Part shown: piece by piece, positions 24,501 through 39,500 of the stretch | Layout of the letters: each line of letters opens with the position of its first letter | Position numbering within the stretch: position 1 is the first letter of the stretch | From: Oreocharis arfaki | Taxonomy: Eukaryota > Chordata > Aves > Passeriformes > Paramythiidae | Length of the DNA stretch: 64,000 nt | Direction: 5' to 3' | NCBI GenBank assembly: GCA_013398015.1 | Contig: VZRR01014171.1 | Coordinates: 1-64,000 of the forward strand | Notes under the pieces: generated by a model | What the model saw: the letters and a program-made list of their open reading frames with translations, nothing else | Told to the model about the DNA's origin: nothing | Databases searched by the model: none | Translations under genes and position numbers: made by a program

Positions 24501-27500
24501 AGTACACGTATTTTTACCTTGTATTTTTGTTGGTTTTTTCCTATGGATGATTCATCAATTAAAAGAGAAAGAGTTCATCTTAGAAAAAGGGCATTGAGTG
24601 AACTACATGGAATAGAAGCCATCCTTACAATCTGATGGATGGCCTTTATTCTAGAGGGTAAAACAGTGGGCTTCACATTTGGTTATCATTCACAAACTAG
24701 CACTCGAGAAAATATAAGCAACTGAGTTTAATCAGCAGCGTAAGATTACAATTTGCATGACATGCTAAAGTATAGTGAATACAGCTGTAAAATACAAATT
24801 ATCATTTGTGAACTCATCATAACACATTTCTCTAAACTGAAAAATACCTAACAAATCTTTCTGTTTCAAGCATTTGGGTTGTTTGTGAAACTATATATGT
24901 GATTTGAAATGTATTAAGATAATTACAGTAATTAGTTACAGTTACTAAGGAAACCACTTACGTGGTTTATGTCAGCAAAGCATAAAAAAGACTAGACAGT
25001 CTCCCAGAAGATGTACGATTGAAAGGGGTTTTTATTTAGTTCTAACTAAAGGTCATCAGTCACAAAAATTCTGCAAATTAAAAAAAAAAGGTTCTCCCAT
25101 CTCTAGAAACTTTGCATAAAGGTCCATGGTGTTCAGCTTCTTTAGCTCTTCATGCCCAGTGGCAACACATGTCCAGACTTCCTGTTGTCATCAGTTATTT
25201 TCAAACTGTAAACTGATACAAGGAAGCTATTTTAATAGCCTAGATTTCTAAACTTTTATTATTTCTATCTTTGCTCATTTTCCTCAGAAAAAAATAATGT
25301 CCTGGGATGTTAATTTAGGAAAACTAGTTCATTTACTTCTTTTGAGGAAATTTGGATTGAGCGTGTTGAAAATACAGCTCTTAACCAAAGAAGCTAGTTT
25401 AAGTTCTGCTCTACCTACAACTCCTGTGCCCTGAAATGTGACTATTTTGTATTCTGAAGTTTTGGCTACTGTTTTCAAGTATGATCTGTTAAGGTTCACT
25501 GTTTACGTTTCTGTAGTGTTTCTTTGCTAGTGTGTTTTGGGTTGGGTTTTTTTAATACTTTTTAGATAATTTCAACTCTTCATATGTGGGAAAAAATGGG
25601 AAAGGTGATGGATTTCTTGAACACAAGCTCAGACAGAAAAGACTTCCAGTTCTGCCACTGGCTTTGTGACTAACATGGGGAGGTTCTTCTCTCCTACCTG
25701 CCGCAGGTTCTCTGTCAATATAGTGATATTAATGATCTATATGTCCTTCCCTAAATACTTCAAGGCTGTGTCCGCTAAGAATTTGAAAATATTTGAGTGG
25801 TTGTTGCAGTGTTTTTTGTTGTTATTTATTGTCTTGAAAAGTACTGATCGTGTTTCTTTGACAGCTACACAATATAGGACCAAGTGCCATCAACAATACA
25901 GTTCTCCATGTTGGTTGGCCTGTGTCCAGTAGAGAAGAATTTCTTCTTTATATTCTTCACATTCAGACACATGGACCATTGCACTGTCAAACAAGCTCTC
26001 CTATTAATACAATGCAAATAAAGGTGAGTATTTTATTTCTATCCCTTTCTGCATTTTGCTTGGGTTTTTTTGCTTACACTTCACAATGGCACAGAAATTT
26101 CTGGGAACTTTTAACAACCCAAGATAATTTTCCTGAGTAAGAAGCAAGGTGTAAATAGTCTATAATGTGACTGTTGTGTTGCTCGGTACATGTTTGGTTT
26201 CTGTACTCTTTATGTGAGAAGAAGGGTGCGCTCAATCCCACTGTTGATGCTACCAACAGAGATGTTAGAAAGCGCCCTGTCCCAATACCAACCGCTGAGG
26301 AACACCACGCATGACTGGTTTCCAATTGGACCTTAAGCCATTGATGGCAATTCCTTGAGTGTGATCACATAGCCTGTTCATTATCCCCTTAGTGCTCCAT
26401 CAGATCCATGTCTTTCCAGCATAGAGACCAGGATGTCATCTGGGACTGTGGCAAATGCTTTCTCTAGGTGTGGGTAGATGATGTCAGTTGTTCTTCCCTT
26501 GTCCACCAACACTGTGACCCCACCATAGGCGGCCACCAAATCTGTCAGGCAGTTTGCCTTTAGTGAAGCCATATTGGCTGTCACAAATCACCTCCTCATT
26601 TTCCATATGCCTTAGCATAGTTTCCAGGAAGATCTGTCTGCTCCATGACTGGGCTGGGCACAGAAGTGAGACTGACTGGCCCGTAGTTCTGTAGGTTTTC
26701 CTTTTTTCCTATTTTAGAAAGGGGGGTTATGTTTCCCCTTTTCCAGTCCGTGAGAACTTCACCAGACTGCCACAACTTCTCAGATACGGATAGTGGCTTA
26801 GCCAGTTCATCTGCCAGTTCCCTTGGGACCCATGGACTTGTGCACCTCCAGATCCTTTAGATGTTCTCAAACCTGTCTCCTACAGCAGGCAGTCCTCCAT
26901 TCTCCCTTGTGTGATTTGGGCAGTGTGCCTGGAGCATTTGCTAGTGAAGACTGAGGTGAAAAGTCATTGAGTATCTCAGCCTTCTCAACAACTCAACATC
27001 CTGGGTAACCAGGTCTCCTGTTTCCTTCTGGAGAGGACTTATATTTTACCTCCTCTTCCTTTGAGTATCCATAGAAGCTTTTAGTATTGTTTTTGACATC
27101 CCTGGCTGTATTTAATTCTCTTAGGGCTTTAGCTTTCCTAACCTGATCCCTGGCTGCTTGAGCAATTTCCTGTTTTAAGATCTATGTTTGTGATGGCAGA
27201 TCCCCCTCCAAAAAACTTGGTTTGGCTCAAAGTCAGAACATTAAGCGAAACAGCTCTACATATTATCCCATCAAAAACAAGGTATTCAATTTATTAAGCC
27301 TAACTGATTCCAGACATTTCTGGAGTAAACAACAACACTTTTCAAGTTTAACCAGTAGTCTGTTAAAAATCTTTCGGGGAGAGTTGCATTCCAAGTGCTA
27401 AAAATGCTCTACGTCTTTTGCATACCAGAAGGGGTTTGAGTTCAGTATATGTAATGAAAGGGGAGACAACTTTCTAGTGATGAGGAATGCTCACAACCTC

Positions 27501-30500
27501 AGAAGCTACAAGTCAAGTCTTTAGCTTAAACAGACAGAACTACAATACGTACTTAAAAGAGTAAAGAACAATTTATGTCTACCCAAAGTGGTATGGCTAG
27601 ATATTTGTGTTTCACCCAGGAAACCAGAGAGGGGTTGGAATTCCATCCTTTTATGTAGGTTCTCTAGAGAAAGAAAGAGCAAATGAGTGGTAGGAAACAG
27701 AAGATAAAAAATGTCTGTCCATTTTATACCCAAAGCACAGCAAGACTGGAGACAGAGAATTTTTTCTACATATCTTTTCTACCTAATTTTCACCTCTTTT
27801 TCCAAAGTGGCGAGGAGGAAGAAGCTGAGGTGCTGCATTTGTGCTTGTAAGACAAGCTTCTCAAAGGCGCTGATCAGATCAGGTTGCAAGTGAAAAGGAG
27901 TTCAGCATCCTCCCACCCTAGACACTGTGTTCTGTTAAGTTTGAATTAAGAAGCTGGGTAGAATACTGCCACAGTTCTTGCTGACTTTTTCAGGCAATGT
28001 ATATATTTTTAATTTAAATTATTTTATTTTTTTATTTTGCTCTTCCTTCTCCTACTTGATAATGATTGCATCTGTTACATAAACAAGACTTAATTCTTGT
28101 GAAGCCTGTGAGAAATTTTCCTGTAATAATGGTCCATCTGTTGTGGCAGAATATGGCTTTAGATGCACAATCATTATTGCAAGAGTTTAAGTATCCTTTC
28201 CTTATTTCAGTTTTTCAGAGCATTAAACAGCATGAATACAAAAATCAGGTTTCAAATATGTAATATTATCTGTTGGCTTCAGATGGGAAGAGGACACAGA
28301 GACAGGCTCCTTCAAGTTTCATATAAATAGTAGGATGCTTAGCTCAAATTTCCAAATAAGGCTAAGGACATTAAATGCCTGGCTTCTCTTGGATATCCAA
28401 ACCTAGCTCTCTTAGGGCACTGAGGCATTTCCACTTTGAAATTACTCAGATTGTTCGGTTTCAATCAAAACAGTATATTCCTCCCCATTGCTGAATTTCT
28501 TGTCGTGTATAAAGGTTTTCTTCAGAAAACCTTTCTATAAAGGTTTCCTTTGTGTAGTTCACAAAGATAAATCACATCTATGCACACCTGGGAAGACTTT
28601 TGTTTAGGGACTTCTCTGTAGCTTATCTCTCTATGAAGGCCATGAGGCATGTGAAAGGATAATAAAATTATTAGTCTTGAAAAAGTTGTAAAAAGGAGCA
28701 AAAGTACTTATCAAAGATACGGAATGGATTCCATTGCAGAAGAACTCGGTACACTAGGACACTTCAATCTAGAAAAAATGTGACTATGCACAAATATGAT
28801 CCTCAAAATGAGTAGTGGCAGGAAAAGCCTGAGTGTGGATTGACTCTTCTCTGCCTCTTCCTGCACAGCAACTGGAGCATCTAATGAAGCCTGGAGAGTC
28901 AGATTCAAAACAAGCAAAAGGAAGTGGTGGTTCATGCTGGCAGGTCTCAGGTGTCTGGAGCTTGTGGCTAAAGGGAAGTAGTCAGGGTTAAAAGTTTACA
29001 TGATCTCAAGAGGAAAGTACACAAATGCCCAGAAGAGGAGTCCAGTGAAGATTAGTAAATTAACAAAAACTTCATATAGATAAGGAAGTCCCTGAACTGA
29101 AAACATTTGGAAGCTGAAAGTTATTAGCAGAGTATTGTGTATGCATGCCCCATTCTTACTTCCTTCTTACTGTTCCTAAAGGCAGCTGTGATGACAAGAG
29201 GGCTCAGTTAGATTGACTTTTGGCTTGACACAATATTCCTGAGGAGTTGGTTTTGACTGAAGATTTCAGACAATGTCAAATGTTTATGTTCTGTTTCTAG
29301 CATTATAATTTTAATCAGATGAATGACACAAGTTTTCCAAATCTAGTACTCCAGAGCATTAGTGTGTGGAAGGTTTTGTGTGTTTATAACTATTCTCTTC
29401 CCAGTGCTACAACATTTATTACAATTACAAACATTTTCTTTAGGAATTTGTTGAAGATATTTTGTGTTCAGAGGTTAAAGGAACTGATAAGAAGGATCTG
29501 GTGTAGCTCTTTATAATCTGAGTTCCTTAAGGAATAGCTTTGGCTATGTTTAGTTGAGTTCCTGTTGAGATCTTAATGTAAACTTCCATGTGTATTTTAT
29601 TGTGATTTTACATTATTGGATTGTCATGAATTAAACTTTATCTTTCCTTCTGTAGCAATTGGCTCCAGAAGTTCTTTGAGGCTTCATAAGAGAAGCCATA
29701 AATGCCCTGTGTAGAAGTTAAACCCAAACTTCCAGGAAAAAAAGTAGGTTTTAATTGGAGAACAAAAATATGTAAATATAAAACTGAAGAGAATGCCTTT
29801 TAATGTGAGATTAAAAATGGAGAAACTTTTGCATGCTACAAAGTTGAGCTGTTACCAAAACAAATCTGTAACATATTTGTTATAAAATCAAAAACTGTGT
29901 TGTTTGAAGTCAGACTTCCTTTTTTTTTCTAAATCTGGTAAAATCATTATATTTCATTAGGCAGATTCTGATCTGAACTAATGAATAAACTACTGTGCAA
30001 CAACTCTGAATTTATCCTGTTATCCTATATATATCAGAATCTACCCCCAAGAGTCTAACAAAGTTAAGTAAAACAATGAAATTGACACCAGTAAAAAGTG
30101 GAGAAAAATGTTACCTACTGTAATTCCTGTAACAATATCTTGCTGTGCTATTACTCATCATGCTCCTAGTTGAACACAGTGTATTCTCATGATTGTGCTG
30201 TAAAATTGAAAAAACAGTATTAATCCAAACTTCAAGACCTCTGAGATGGGAACAAATCTGTTAGAATCATTCTGTGTGTATGTCATTACCATTCCCATTT
30301 CTCTCTTTGTAGTTTGCTGTTCCACAAGACACTCCTGAACTTGCTGCTTTTTTATATAACTCCACAATTTCTCATTACATCAGGAGAAGGGATGTCTCAG
30401 TGGCAGAACCTCACAGGAGAAACTCTGCAAAAATATTGGTGAGCTATCTAAAAGCTGTATGGTTGGACTGTGCAGGGAAAGGTGAGCCTCTCTTCATTTC

Positions 30501-33500
30501 CACATGCTAGGCAAATGGGACAGGAGACTGCAGTTTTAGCAATCCAGACAATGTTGGAGTAATAGCAATGTTCTCTCTCCTGGGATAATAGTCCTGATTA
30601 GATAGTCTGGTACCCGAGTATTTGGACTTGGCTGTATTTTCAGAAGTTTGTTTTTTCCACTCCTGCATTCAGAGTGCCATCCTTAGCATACTTCAGCACT
30701 GTAGGTGTCAGCTGCCCTTCTCTAAAGGCCATGTTCAAACTCGGTGACCTTGAGATCAGTCAAGGGATTCACACAGTCAGTGCTTTCCATCTGTTTTTAT
30801 GAACCTTGGGCGGAGTTTCTTTCATGCTGTCCAGCCTCTTATTAAGATGTTTACTACAAACTCATGCTTGAATTCCTGGACCTCACTAGAATTTGATAGG
30901 AAGCAAAGAACATCACAAACCTAAGTCTTCCGGAGTAATAGAATAATTATACTGCTTCTGAAAGTTAATTTGGCAATTTTTGTAACAGAAAGAAGATAGA
31001 ATCTGAAAGGAATGAAAACTTGTAATTTTATTAGGAACAAAATCACAGATTAACCAATTTTAAACAGTAATCACTGTTGATTCCTGTGCCATTCTTTCAT
31101 CAACCCAATACGCTGGGAAGAATCCGATTCCACTGTGTCTGAAGGAGAAATGCCAGGGCTTTCAAAGACATGCCGGTCAATATCACAGAACACTTAATCC
31201 ATTCTTCAGTGGTATCCTAATTTTCAGTCGTCTTTCTCAGTGGCTAGGTTCATAGGCTGCTAACATAAAAATGACTGCAGCAACTGGAAGTGGTTAATAA
31301 AGTTCTGAAGTATGCACTGTATCTGCAACTTAAGCTATGAAGCAGAGAATTTTCAGCTGCTTGATGTAGTTGGATCAAATATATTTAGTGGGGTACACAG
31401 TAATATGAAATTGGCACTTTGATGAGCCATCTTCTAGTAAAATATGCTTTTGATCAGCAAAAATTAGGATAGGATTGGGTGCAATGCTTACCACTGGATG
31501 TATAGCAAGACTTTGCCAGGTAAGCATAGAAAAGCAGTGTCATAAGTTCAGTTAGAAGGTGTCCCAGTTGTGTGTGCCGTCAGCATTAGTTACTGCTGAT
31601 GCATAAAAATTATTTTTTTTATTTGAAATATACATGGAAAATTAGCGTTGCTCTGGAAAAAAAGACTGATTGGCCAAAGATAATTCTTTGTTAAAAAACG
31701 TAATTTTTTAAAAGAAATTTTAAGTTGTTTTCATTTTCATCAAAACATTTTCAAGGAGAGACAAAATATTCTGAGGAACTCTTATGCTATTTATACTGAT
31801 TATTAAACATTTGGTTTCTCTTCCATTAGTTCCAATGTTACGTTGTACTGAAAATCACTGCAGACTAAATGCATTACTAAGCAAAACAGAAATATGTGTT
31901 TAGGTCCTAAAATGTCAGCCAAAAGTAGACTTTTTTGCATACTAATGATTTATTTTGCTAATGTGTGTTTTTGGCCAATACGATTAATGGAAACAACTCT
32001 TCCCCTTCCTGCAAAATAAATAAATGTGTTTGGAGGATGTTTAAAGCCAAATAAACAGATACTTTAAAATACTCATTTTAAAAAAAAGTTTATAGTTGCA
32101 AGTTCCAGGGTTTACAGTTTCATTTTCAGGCAGATATAGAAAGCAGCAGTTAAGCATACAGCTTCTGCTTATCCTCTGATAAGATAGAGATTTGTGGAGA
32201 AAGCTGTCTATAAAGACAAAGGATTCTTTAAGAGTCTTTTCAGATCTGTTACATGCATCATCATCTCATTTCCTGAAGTATGGGCATTGTTACTGCATTT
32301 TCACTCTCACTAGAGACTGTACTTACTTGTGGAAACTTAGCTTTGCTTTTGAGATCACATGGCCTTCTGTCATGGGAGGGATTCTCTGCTTTGTTATAAA
32401 AATAGGAATCAATTAAAACCTCAGCCTTCCCCTCAGTCAAACACAAAACTTTTCAGAACCCATTTGTATATACAATTTTTTTTGGTTTTTCCCCACACAT
32501 TTAATCGGTTTTTTATGAGATTTTTTTCCTTTTTATGCCCTAAACAACCACATAATTTCTGTAGTTACCCCATGAGACTCTGCACATTCCCTTCAGCGGC
32601 TTCTAGTCAGCTTTTAACCTTTAGTGTGACATTCTTCTGGCAGACTTTAAGAGTATATAGTTTTGAGTTGCAGTGCTTGGCTTTTGCCTTCAACCTTGTG
32701 TATGAGCCAGAATCACTGCTCATCAGGAATGTTTCACAGACAATAAGTTTCAAGTAAAGCAACTAATGAATCTCAGCAAAAGTTCTGGCTGCTATAATGT
32801 AAATATCAGTGGGAAAACCAGGAGAGTTAGAAAAGGGGAAAGATTTAGGAATATAAATAAACACTTCATGCATAGAGAAAAGAAAAAAAAATGTTGAAAC
32901 CATGAAATAGTTGATAGGCGAAGAAAAAGCACGTGCTTCAAAGGATTGGTAAGTGCCTGGACATTTTAAGAGTTCTTCAGAGCAGATATTGTTGAAAATG
33001 ATTACTTTTATTTTCTTTACTACAGGTAGGTGTTTGTGTTCATTGATAATGCAAAAAGAATCTGCTCCTTGATTAATAGTTATCACAATGACTCATAAGT
33101 TATCTCATGTATATTAGATGAAATTACTGATTTCAGGCTATTTAGCTCGTTAAGGGAAAGTTGATTTGTTTTGCTTATCTATAGCATTTGAAAATTATTT
33201 CATTTGTTTTGAAAGCATAAGTATGACTTCCTTTTATTTTGTGCTCAGAACTGTACAAATGTGAAGTGTGTCCTAATTTCATGCACTGTGGGACAGCTGG
33301 AAAGAGGAAAGAGTGCTGCACTAAAAATCCGGTCCCGGCTCTGGGCACAAACATTCCTGGAGGTAATGCACACAAACGTCTCTTTCAATACGCATATAAA
33401 AATATATGTCATTTGACCAGATATTTAAAAATATAAATTATTAAATTAAATGGAGCAAATGCAAGTACTTTTTGTTACTACTGTCTTTGAAGATAACATC

Positions 33501-36500
33501 TCAGTGGTTCCTGTCCAAGTTGTTTGGATGCTGCTTGCTTTTTGGTTTTTTGCTATCACTCCTCGAATTTATGTCCTGAATCCTATTTGAAAATTCCAAG
33601 ATTGTTTTTAAATACTTTTTCTGGTTTTGTTTCTGCTTTCCTGGACTGGCCCAAATCAATAATCTCTTAAGTCTCGGTGATGTGTTCTGCATTCACAACC
33701 TTTTTCCCCATGGAAGGTTTTTCGTGGAGCCATACAGCCTATCATGTACACTATGTCCAGCTTAAAAATTCATTTTTACTCATTCTCTGTTAATCTAGGG
33801 AAGAGTGGTATGTATCAAGCTCATATGATACATGACACTCACATAGTGACAATCTGTTACTACTAAAAGAAGGGACAGTGTAGGCCACGGAAAAAATAAA
33901 CTTCTCTTTGGAAATTCTTGCATTTCCGACTTCTGCTCTCAGGATTATATTCACCCTGCATAAAGGGACCTGTTGGAGTGATCCCAGAGGAGGGCCATAG
34001 AGGTGACTGGAGGAATAAAACACTTCTGCTATGAGGAGAGGCTGAGAAAGTCGGGTTTGATCAGTCTGGAGAAGAGAAAGCTACAGGGAGAGCTTATAGC
34101 ACCCTCCAGTACCGGAAGGGGTCTTATGGGAAAGATGAGAGCAAATCTTTTAGCAGGGCCTGTTGTGATAGGACAAGGGGTAATGGTTTTCAGCTAAAAG
34201 AGGATCTATTTAGATTAGATGTAAGATTTTTTTTGCAATGAGGGTGGTGAAATGCTGGAACAGGTTGCCCAGAGAGGTGGTGGGTGCCCCATTCCTGAAA
34301 ACATTCTAAGTCAGATTGGACAGGGCTCTGAGCAGCCTGGATTCATTGAAGATGTCCAGGCTTATAGCAGATGGCTTATAAAGGTCCCTTCCAACCCATA
34401 TTATTCTACGATTCTGTAAGGCAGAGGGATTGCACTGTGAGCTGTTACCTCACAGCTGGCCATGTGTCTGTATTTACTGTGTAGTTGCCATACCTTTAAC
34501 ACTGGGCAGTACACTGAGAAATTTATAATTCAGTTTGCTATTATTAGGAAATAACTGCAGCTCCAATCTTGATCAAACTGATTTATTATCACCTTCTTTC
34601 TCAATTTAGAATTCTCCAGTCTTTCTTTCTGGAATGCAGGAATCTTCCTCTGTTCCCTATAGCTGTGGGAGAAATTCTTTATATGCAGGGTACCTCTTAC
34701 CCTGGCAAGAGAAGAATTGAGGATCTTTGGTTTACAGCTTTAAATTAAGCTCCTCACACCTTTTAAGTTAATTTCTCCCTTCCCTCAAATATGAAAATAG
34801 ACAAAATAAATTCATCCTCACTTGCTTTCCTGGAGAAATGAGAGCAGATAGGATAGTATTTCCAGAAAGTTGAATGCCAGCTGAGTAGCTAACCATCTTT
34901 GCTTCAAATCCATAATGGGTGCAAATTTTGGGGGGGTCAGTGATCTCTCTTGGTGTACAGGACTATGGCAGTGGTTACTTGAAAGGATGACTTGAAAAGT
35001 TTTTCTATCTATCTGTCAGGACGTCAGATCACATTGTGTTTCCTCTCCAAATGCTGTTATAGGACCACTATGACTGAAGAGCACTTAAGTTCTGGCCTTG
35101 CTATCTGGCCTTGCTTGAAAAACAGAGATTTCTGTCTAGCTCATTAACAAGAGACATCCTTTCAGATACTCAGTGAACAAATTCCTGATTTGTCAGTGCA
35201 TTTTCTTTCTATGAACAATCAATCTCAAGAAATTTTCATATCCTTTCTTCAGTTCCATTAACACAAATACACTACTTTTAAGAAGAGGCATATTTAACAA
35301 ATGTGTTTGATACTCTAGTCTGGATGTACCTCATATAGGCTTGCTGAGTGAGTCATCTGCTAGTGCAAAAAAAAGGTGAGCTCTGGTTCAAATTTAGGGC
35401 CAAAAGCACGACAGCTTGGATGTCTCTCTGTCCTTTCAAATCTGGGAGCTGGGATGGTCATTGTCTGGTGCAAGCTTTTGCAAAGGACAGAAAATACCAG
35501 TATGTAGGCCTCTCTACAGCTACAGAAAAACATATCTATTGGGAAATAGGATGGGAATTTTATTCCAGTTTTTTCTAATTCTATTAAGAGACTGCTGGGC
35601 AATCTCACACAGGCTAGTCCCTGTTAAGTTCAAGTAAGAACTTCACTTCGCTGGTTCTGTGTTCCTAACACACAGACACTGGCAGAGAGGCAGAGATATT
35701 GTCCTTGACTGGAACAATGTGTGACAACTTTGAGCATTGCAGTGGATAAGAAATAACACAGAGAATCTTCATCATTTTCTTCACCAAGCAAAAGATAAAG
35801 CTTAGCTTCCTTAGCTGCCTTCCTTATTGGGAACTGAGCCTGACATACTCTGGATCCAGCCAAGTCTCCCTCCTCATTACTCTGCTGGTGAAGCATAATT
35901 AACTCCATAAGAGCCAAAAAGAAGGTCTTGTGAAAACACCCTGTGCACAGATCCTTAGATGAAATTTCTAGGCAATTTACAGCTATTTCAGTGGGAATTA
36001 GCCTTATGAAGTTTTTCCTAAGTCTAGTTTAGTATTTATCAAGAAATATCTGTAAGAGGTTAAAGTTAAGTAAAATTCATGAGAAAGTTTCTCTGAGTTT
36101 TTGGCTGTGACAGAGGATGTGTAATAATTGGAATAAACTAGCTATAGAAGACACAAAATCTCCTTTTTTTGGTGACTCTTAGTAAAAACAGAATCTTTTT
36201 CTAGGATGTGAACTTGGTTAGCCTGACTTAGGTTCAGAACAAGTATAACTGAATTTCTTGCATGAAACAATGCAAGAACAGTGGAAGAGCGGTGGAACTC
36301 ATTTTATGTAATTTTAGTGATCTGAAAGATAGATGCCAAAGCTGTTTGCCTAACTCTGTAGACAGTGACAAGCTATCTTCATAGCTTCAGAGGATGCATT
36401 ATCTAGCTGATTTGAAACACTTTTTCTCCTTGTGGTCTGGATGGGGAGAAGTGTAGAAGCTGGGCCTTGGGACATGGGTGTGTGCAAACACACCAGCCAA

Positions 36501-39500
36501 TGCCAGTGCTGCAGTCCCTTTAGCTCTTCCTTGTTCCTTAATAAATCCTGCTTGCTTTGCCTGCACCTCCCTTCACTCGGTGAGCTCCAGGCAGAGATGG
36601 AATGTTACACCAGCTTGTGGGCAGGGACAAGGATAAGCCATCCTGTAGATTCACTGGATGGAAAGCCTCATAGGAAACACTCCTACCAGAACATCTGCTT
36701 ACTCCACTGGCCTTACATACCTTTGCTATCAAACAAGACTTTTTATGGGCTATGGTTTTACTGTTTCCTTGTAAACATTTCTGTGTCCTTTGAATAGTAA
36801 CTTGCAAGTCTTGTTAGGAATCAGAAAAACTTCACTCAAAACAACAGAATCTTTTCTTAAGTAGAAAAAGGTAGTCCCCAGAGAGCTGTTGCATCCCCCC
36901 ATTTATGTCTAAATAACTGCCAGAATAACATGATCCCTGCTTCACATGCAAACTTGGAGAGAGACCATAAATAGTGTCCTAGGGTCTGGTTGTCTTCCTT
37001 CCACTCATCTCAAAACAGTTCCCTTTTCACAGCCCCTTCTAAAATTAAGAGTTATACAACCATCGCCATAAAAGACTGTAGAACATAATTAGTTTCCTAA
37101 AAAGGACATAAATCTGCTCTTAGTAAGTCTGCAACTGTTGTTAACTAGGCTGAAATCTGCAGATTCAAACCGAGGATTAAAATGCAGTCAAAATAATGAG
37201 GATGAGATGATCGTGAACCAGGAAGGACTGTTCAGGGGCCAGACTGAACCCCACTGTCGTGCTTTTGTAAAGAAACTTAGGGGAAAAATCTAGAGCAACA
37301 TTGCAACCTCTTTTGTACATTCAGTTAATGTAAAAATTTTCATATGCCAAAGAAAGCAGAATAATGGTGACATACAACATTCCTCAACTGTGCTATAACC
37401 TAAATGAAGACACAATGATTTGCAGAAGAAATTGTTTGTGCTCATTAAAGCCAAGAACACAGTGTCATGAATCCCTTCTCATGTCATTTTCTTCTTATAG
37501 ATATGCTAATGCAAACCTGAGAAGGATTTTATTGGAAGTGATTGATTTATGCTAGGATTAAATAATTAATGTTTTCCATTGAAGTTATATGGGCCAGCCT
37601 GTATATTTTGTTGCCACAAAAGATCTGTCACTCGTGTTGAGTGACTCTTTCCTCTTCCACTTAGTTTAACTGACAACAGCTGACCCTGTTGTCTCTTGAC
37701 GGTTGTAATCTGTCACCTTAAACCCCAAACACCCATAACAAGTAACAGTTAAATGACGTGCAATGATCAGACATGTTTGAGTAAATAAATGTCTTGGGGT
37801 GACTAAAGCAGCCCACATTTCCCAACCAGCCAACAAAGATAGAGACAGACATTGTGCAAAGGCCAAGAAGAATCACAGACCTTTTTGGATTAACTTCAAA
37901 GTCTGGCTCTAAGGATGAACCCTCTAGTAAAGCTGACTTTTGGATTCAGACTTGCTGATCAGGCAAATAATAGCCTGATTGGTGCAAAACAGAAACAACC
38001 TTACATAGTTATATTACATTGTGTTCTGATGGGCTCCGTTATGTCCTCATTTGTCTAATCGTGTTTCTGAGTCATCTGAGGGAGACCCAAGGGGATGTGG
38101 TCCAGGATCCTCTGAACAGATGGGTGCTTTTTAATATAAGACTTAGCAGTTGTCTAGTAAAACATGGTTTGAAAATGCATTTCGAAGTGATGAATCTGTA
38201 TCATCTGTCTGACTTGTGACAACCTTCAGACTCCAAGCTTTTTGGAACTTATAATATTGTGGGATGTGGAACTGAGAACATTCTTAGCTACTGAAAATTC
38301 CTCATAATGATACAAATCACTTTCTGGGAGAGCTAGGGGAGGCACTAATGTAAAAAAACCACAGAGGGTGTGTGAGGTTCCCAAGAAGTTTGAAGTTGAT
38401 TTTATTTTCTTTTTATGTTATTGAATATAATTTTATTGTTTCTCTCTTGACTTCTTGACAATTCCAGATATGTGAATTTGGTGCTCCTGAACACATGAAC
38501 TTTAATAGTTAGAAGGGAGAAAAATCTAGTTTTAATCAGAAAAAGCTGAAAAGCAAGAGAAGCACCACTGCATTTGGGCACTGTCTTGGTACCCAAAGTC
38601 GTATTTTGGCTTCTCTGTTAAATACTCATTATTTCAATGTTTCTGAACATGCACTGATCCTGTTTCTTTTTAGATGTCTTAAAATGGAAATACATGCTTG
38701 ACATTAACAGTGATGCATGCTGCAAGACCCATATCTTAACTGCCTGGCCCCAGACTGGGATCCAAAACTTGAAACTAAATACCTAGGCTCCCTGCTCAGC
38801 ACATGGAGAAAATGAGATACCTCAGACAAAAATGACTTGCACTAACCATCAGGGTGGTGCATGAGGGTATTCCTTATCAGGAGGATAGGCACCCAGATCA
38901 GGATTAAGTGGGAATATGTCCACCCTCTCTGAACACAGAATCCAAAAATTGCTTAGAAGGTACTTAAAGAATTAGTTGAAAGATTTTAAGAGGACTTGGT
39001 TTATTCCATATTCATTGCCAGAAGCAAGAGCTGGCAGTCTAATGGTTAGAGAATTCAGGACCGGAAGACACAAATTCAGTTCAAATTCAGTATGAGAGGC
39101 CCTACATCCCAGCATAAAATGATGGTGTTCCCTTCTACTGAAGCTGCGTCAAGGATGTAAAAAGTAATTGAGAGGTCTGGAAGGGTATAGAAAACAAGGA
39201 AGACCATGATATAATACCTTGTTGGTTTGGACCATCAACTGCAAGTTCTCCCAGTCCTGTCAACCACCTTTCCTTAATTGCCTGGAACCTGGAGCTGTCA
39301 CCACTGTTAGAGTACATGCTCTAATTGTATTTCCATAATGAGAAATTTTGTTGAGAGTTCCTGTATTTTATTACTGGTGAACTCAGTGCCTCTTTAGTGT
39401 GGTAGAAGTTCTCTAGGCCAGGTAATGCTTTTGTAATAAGGATTCAGTTTAGCTGCACGAAGGCCATTAGAGGAAGAATGCAGATAGCCTGTGCAGTGGG

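Larger units (their letters stand above)
26024..30312 (+). other. ITGA8: ITGA8 intron, 4.3 kb
   Basis: It contains an antisense CR1 ORF2 fragment (26220-27185) beginning about 200 bases after the exon, and a perfect palindrome with an adjacent direct repeat (28508-28546). The rest looks unique. Confidence 0.9.

Noticed and set aside
32359..32757. 132-codon plus-strand open frame before the exon at 33249
   Set aside because: It is rich in Phe, Ser and Pro from T-rich sequence, resembles no known protein, and its end does not join the next exon.
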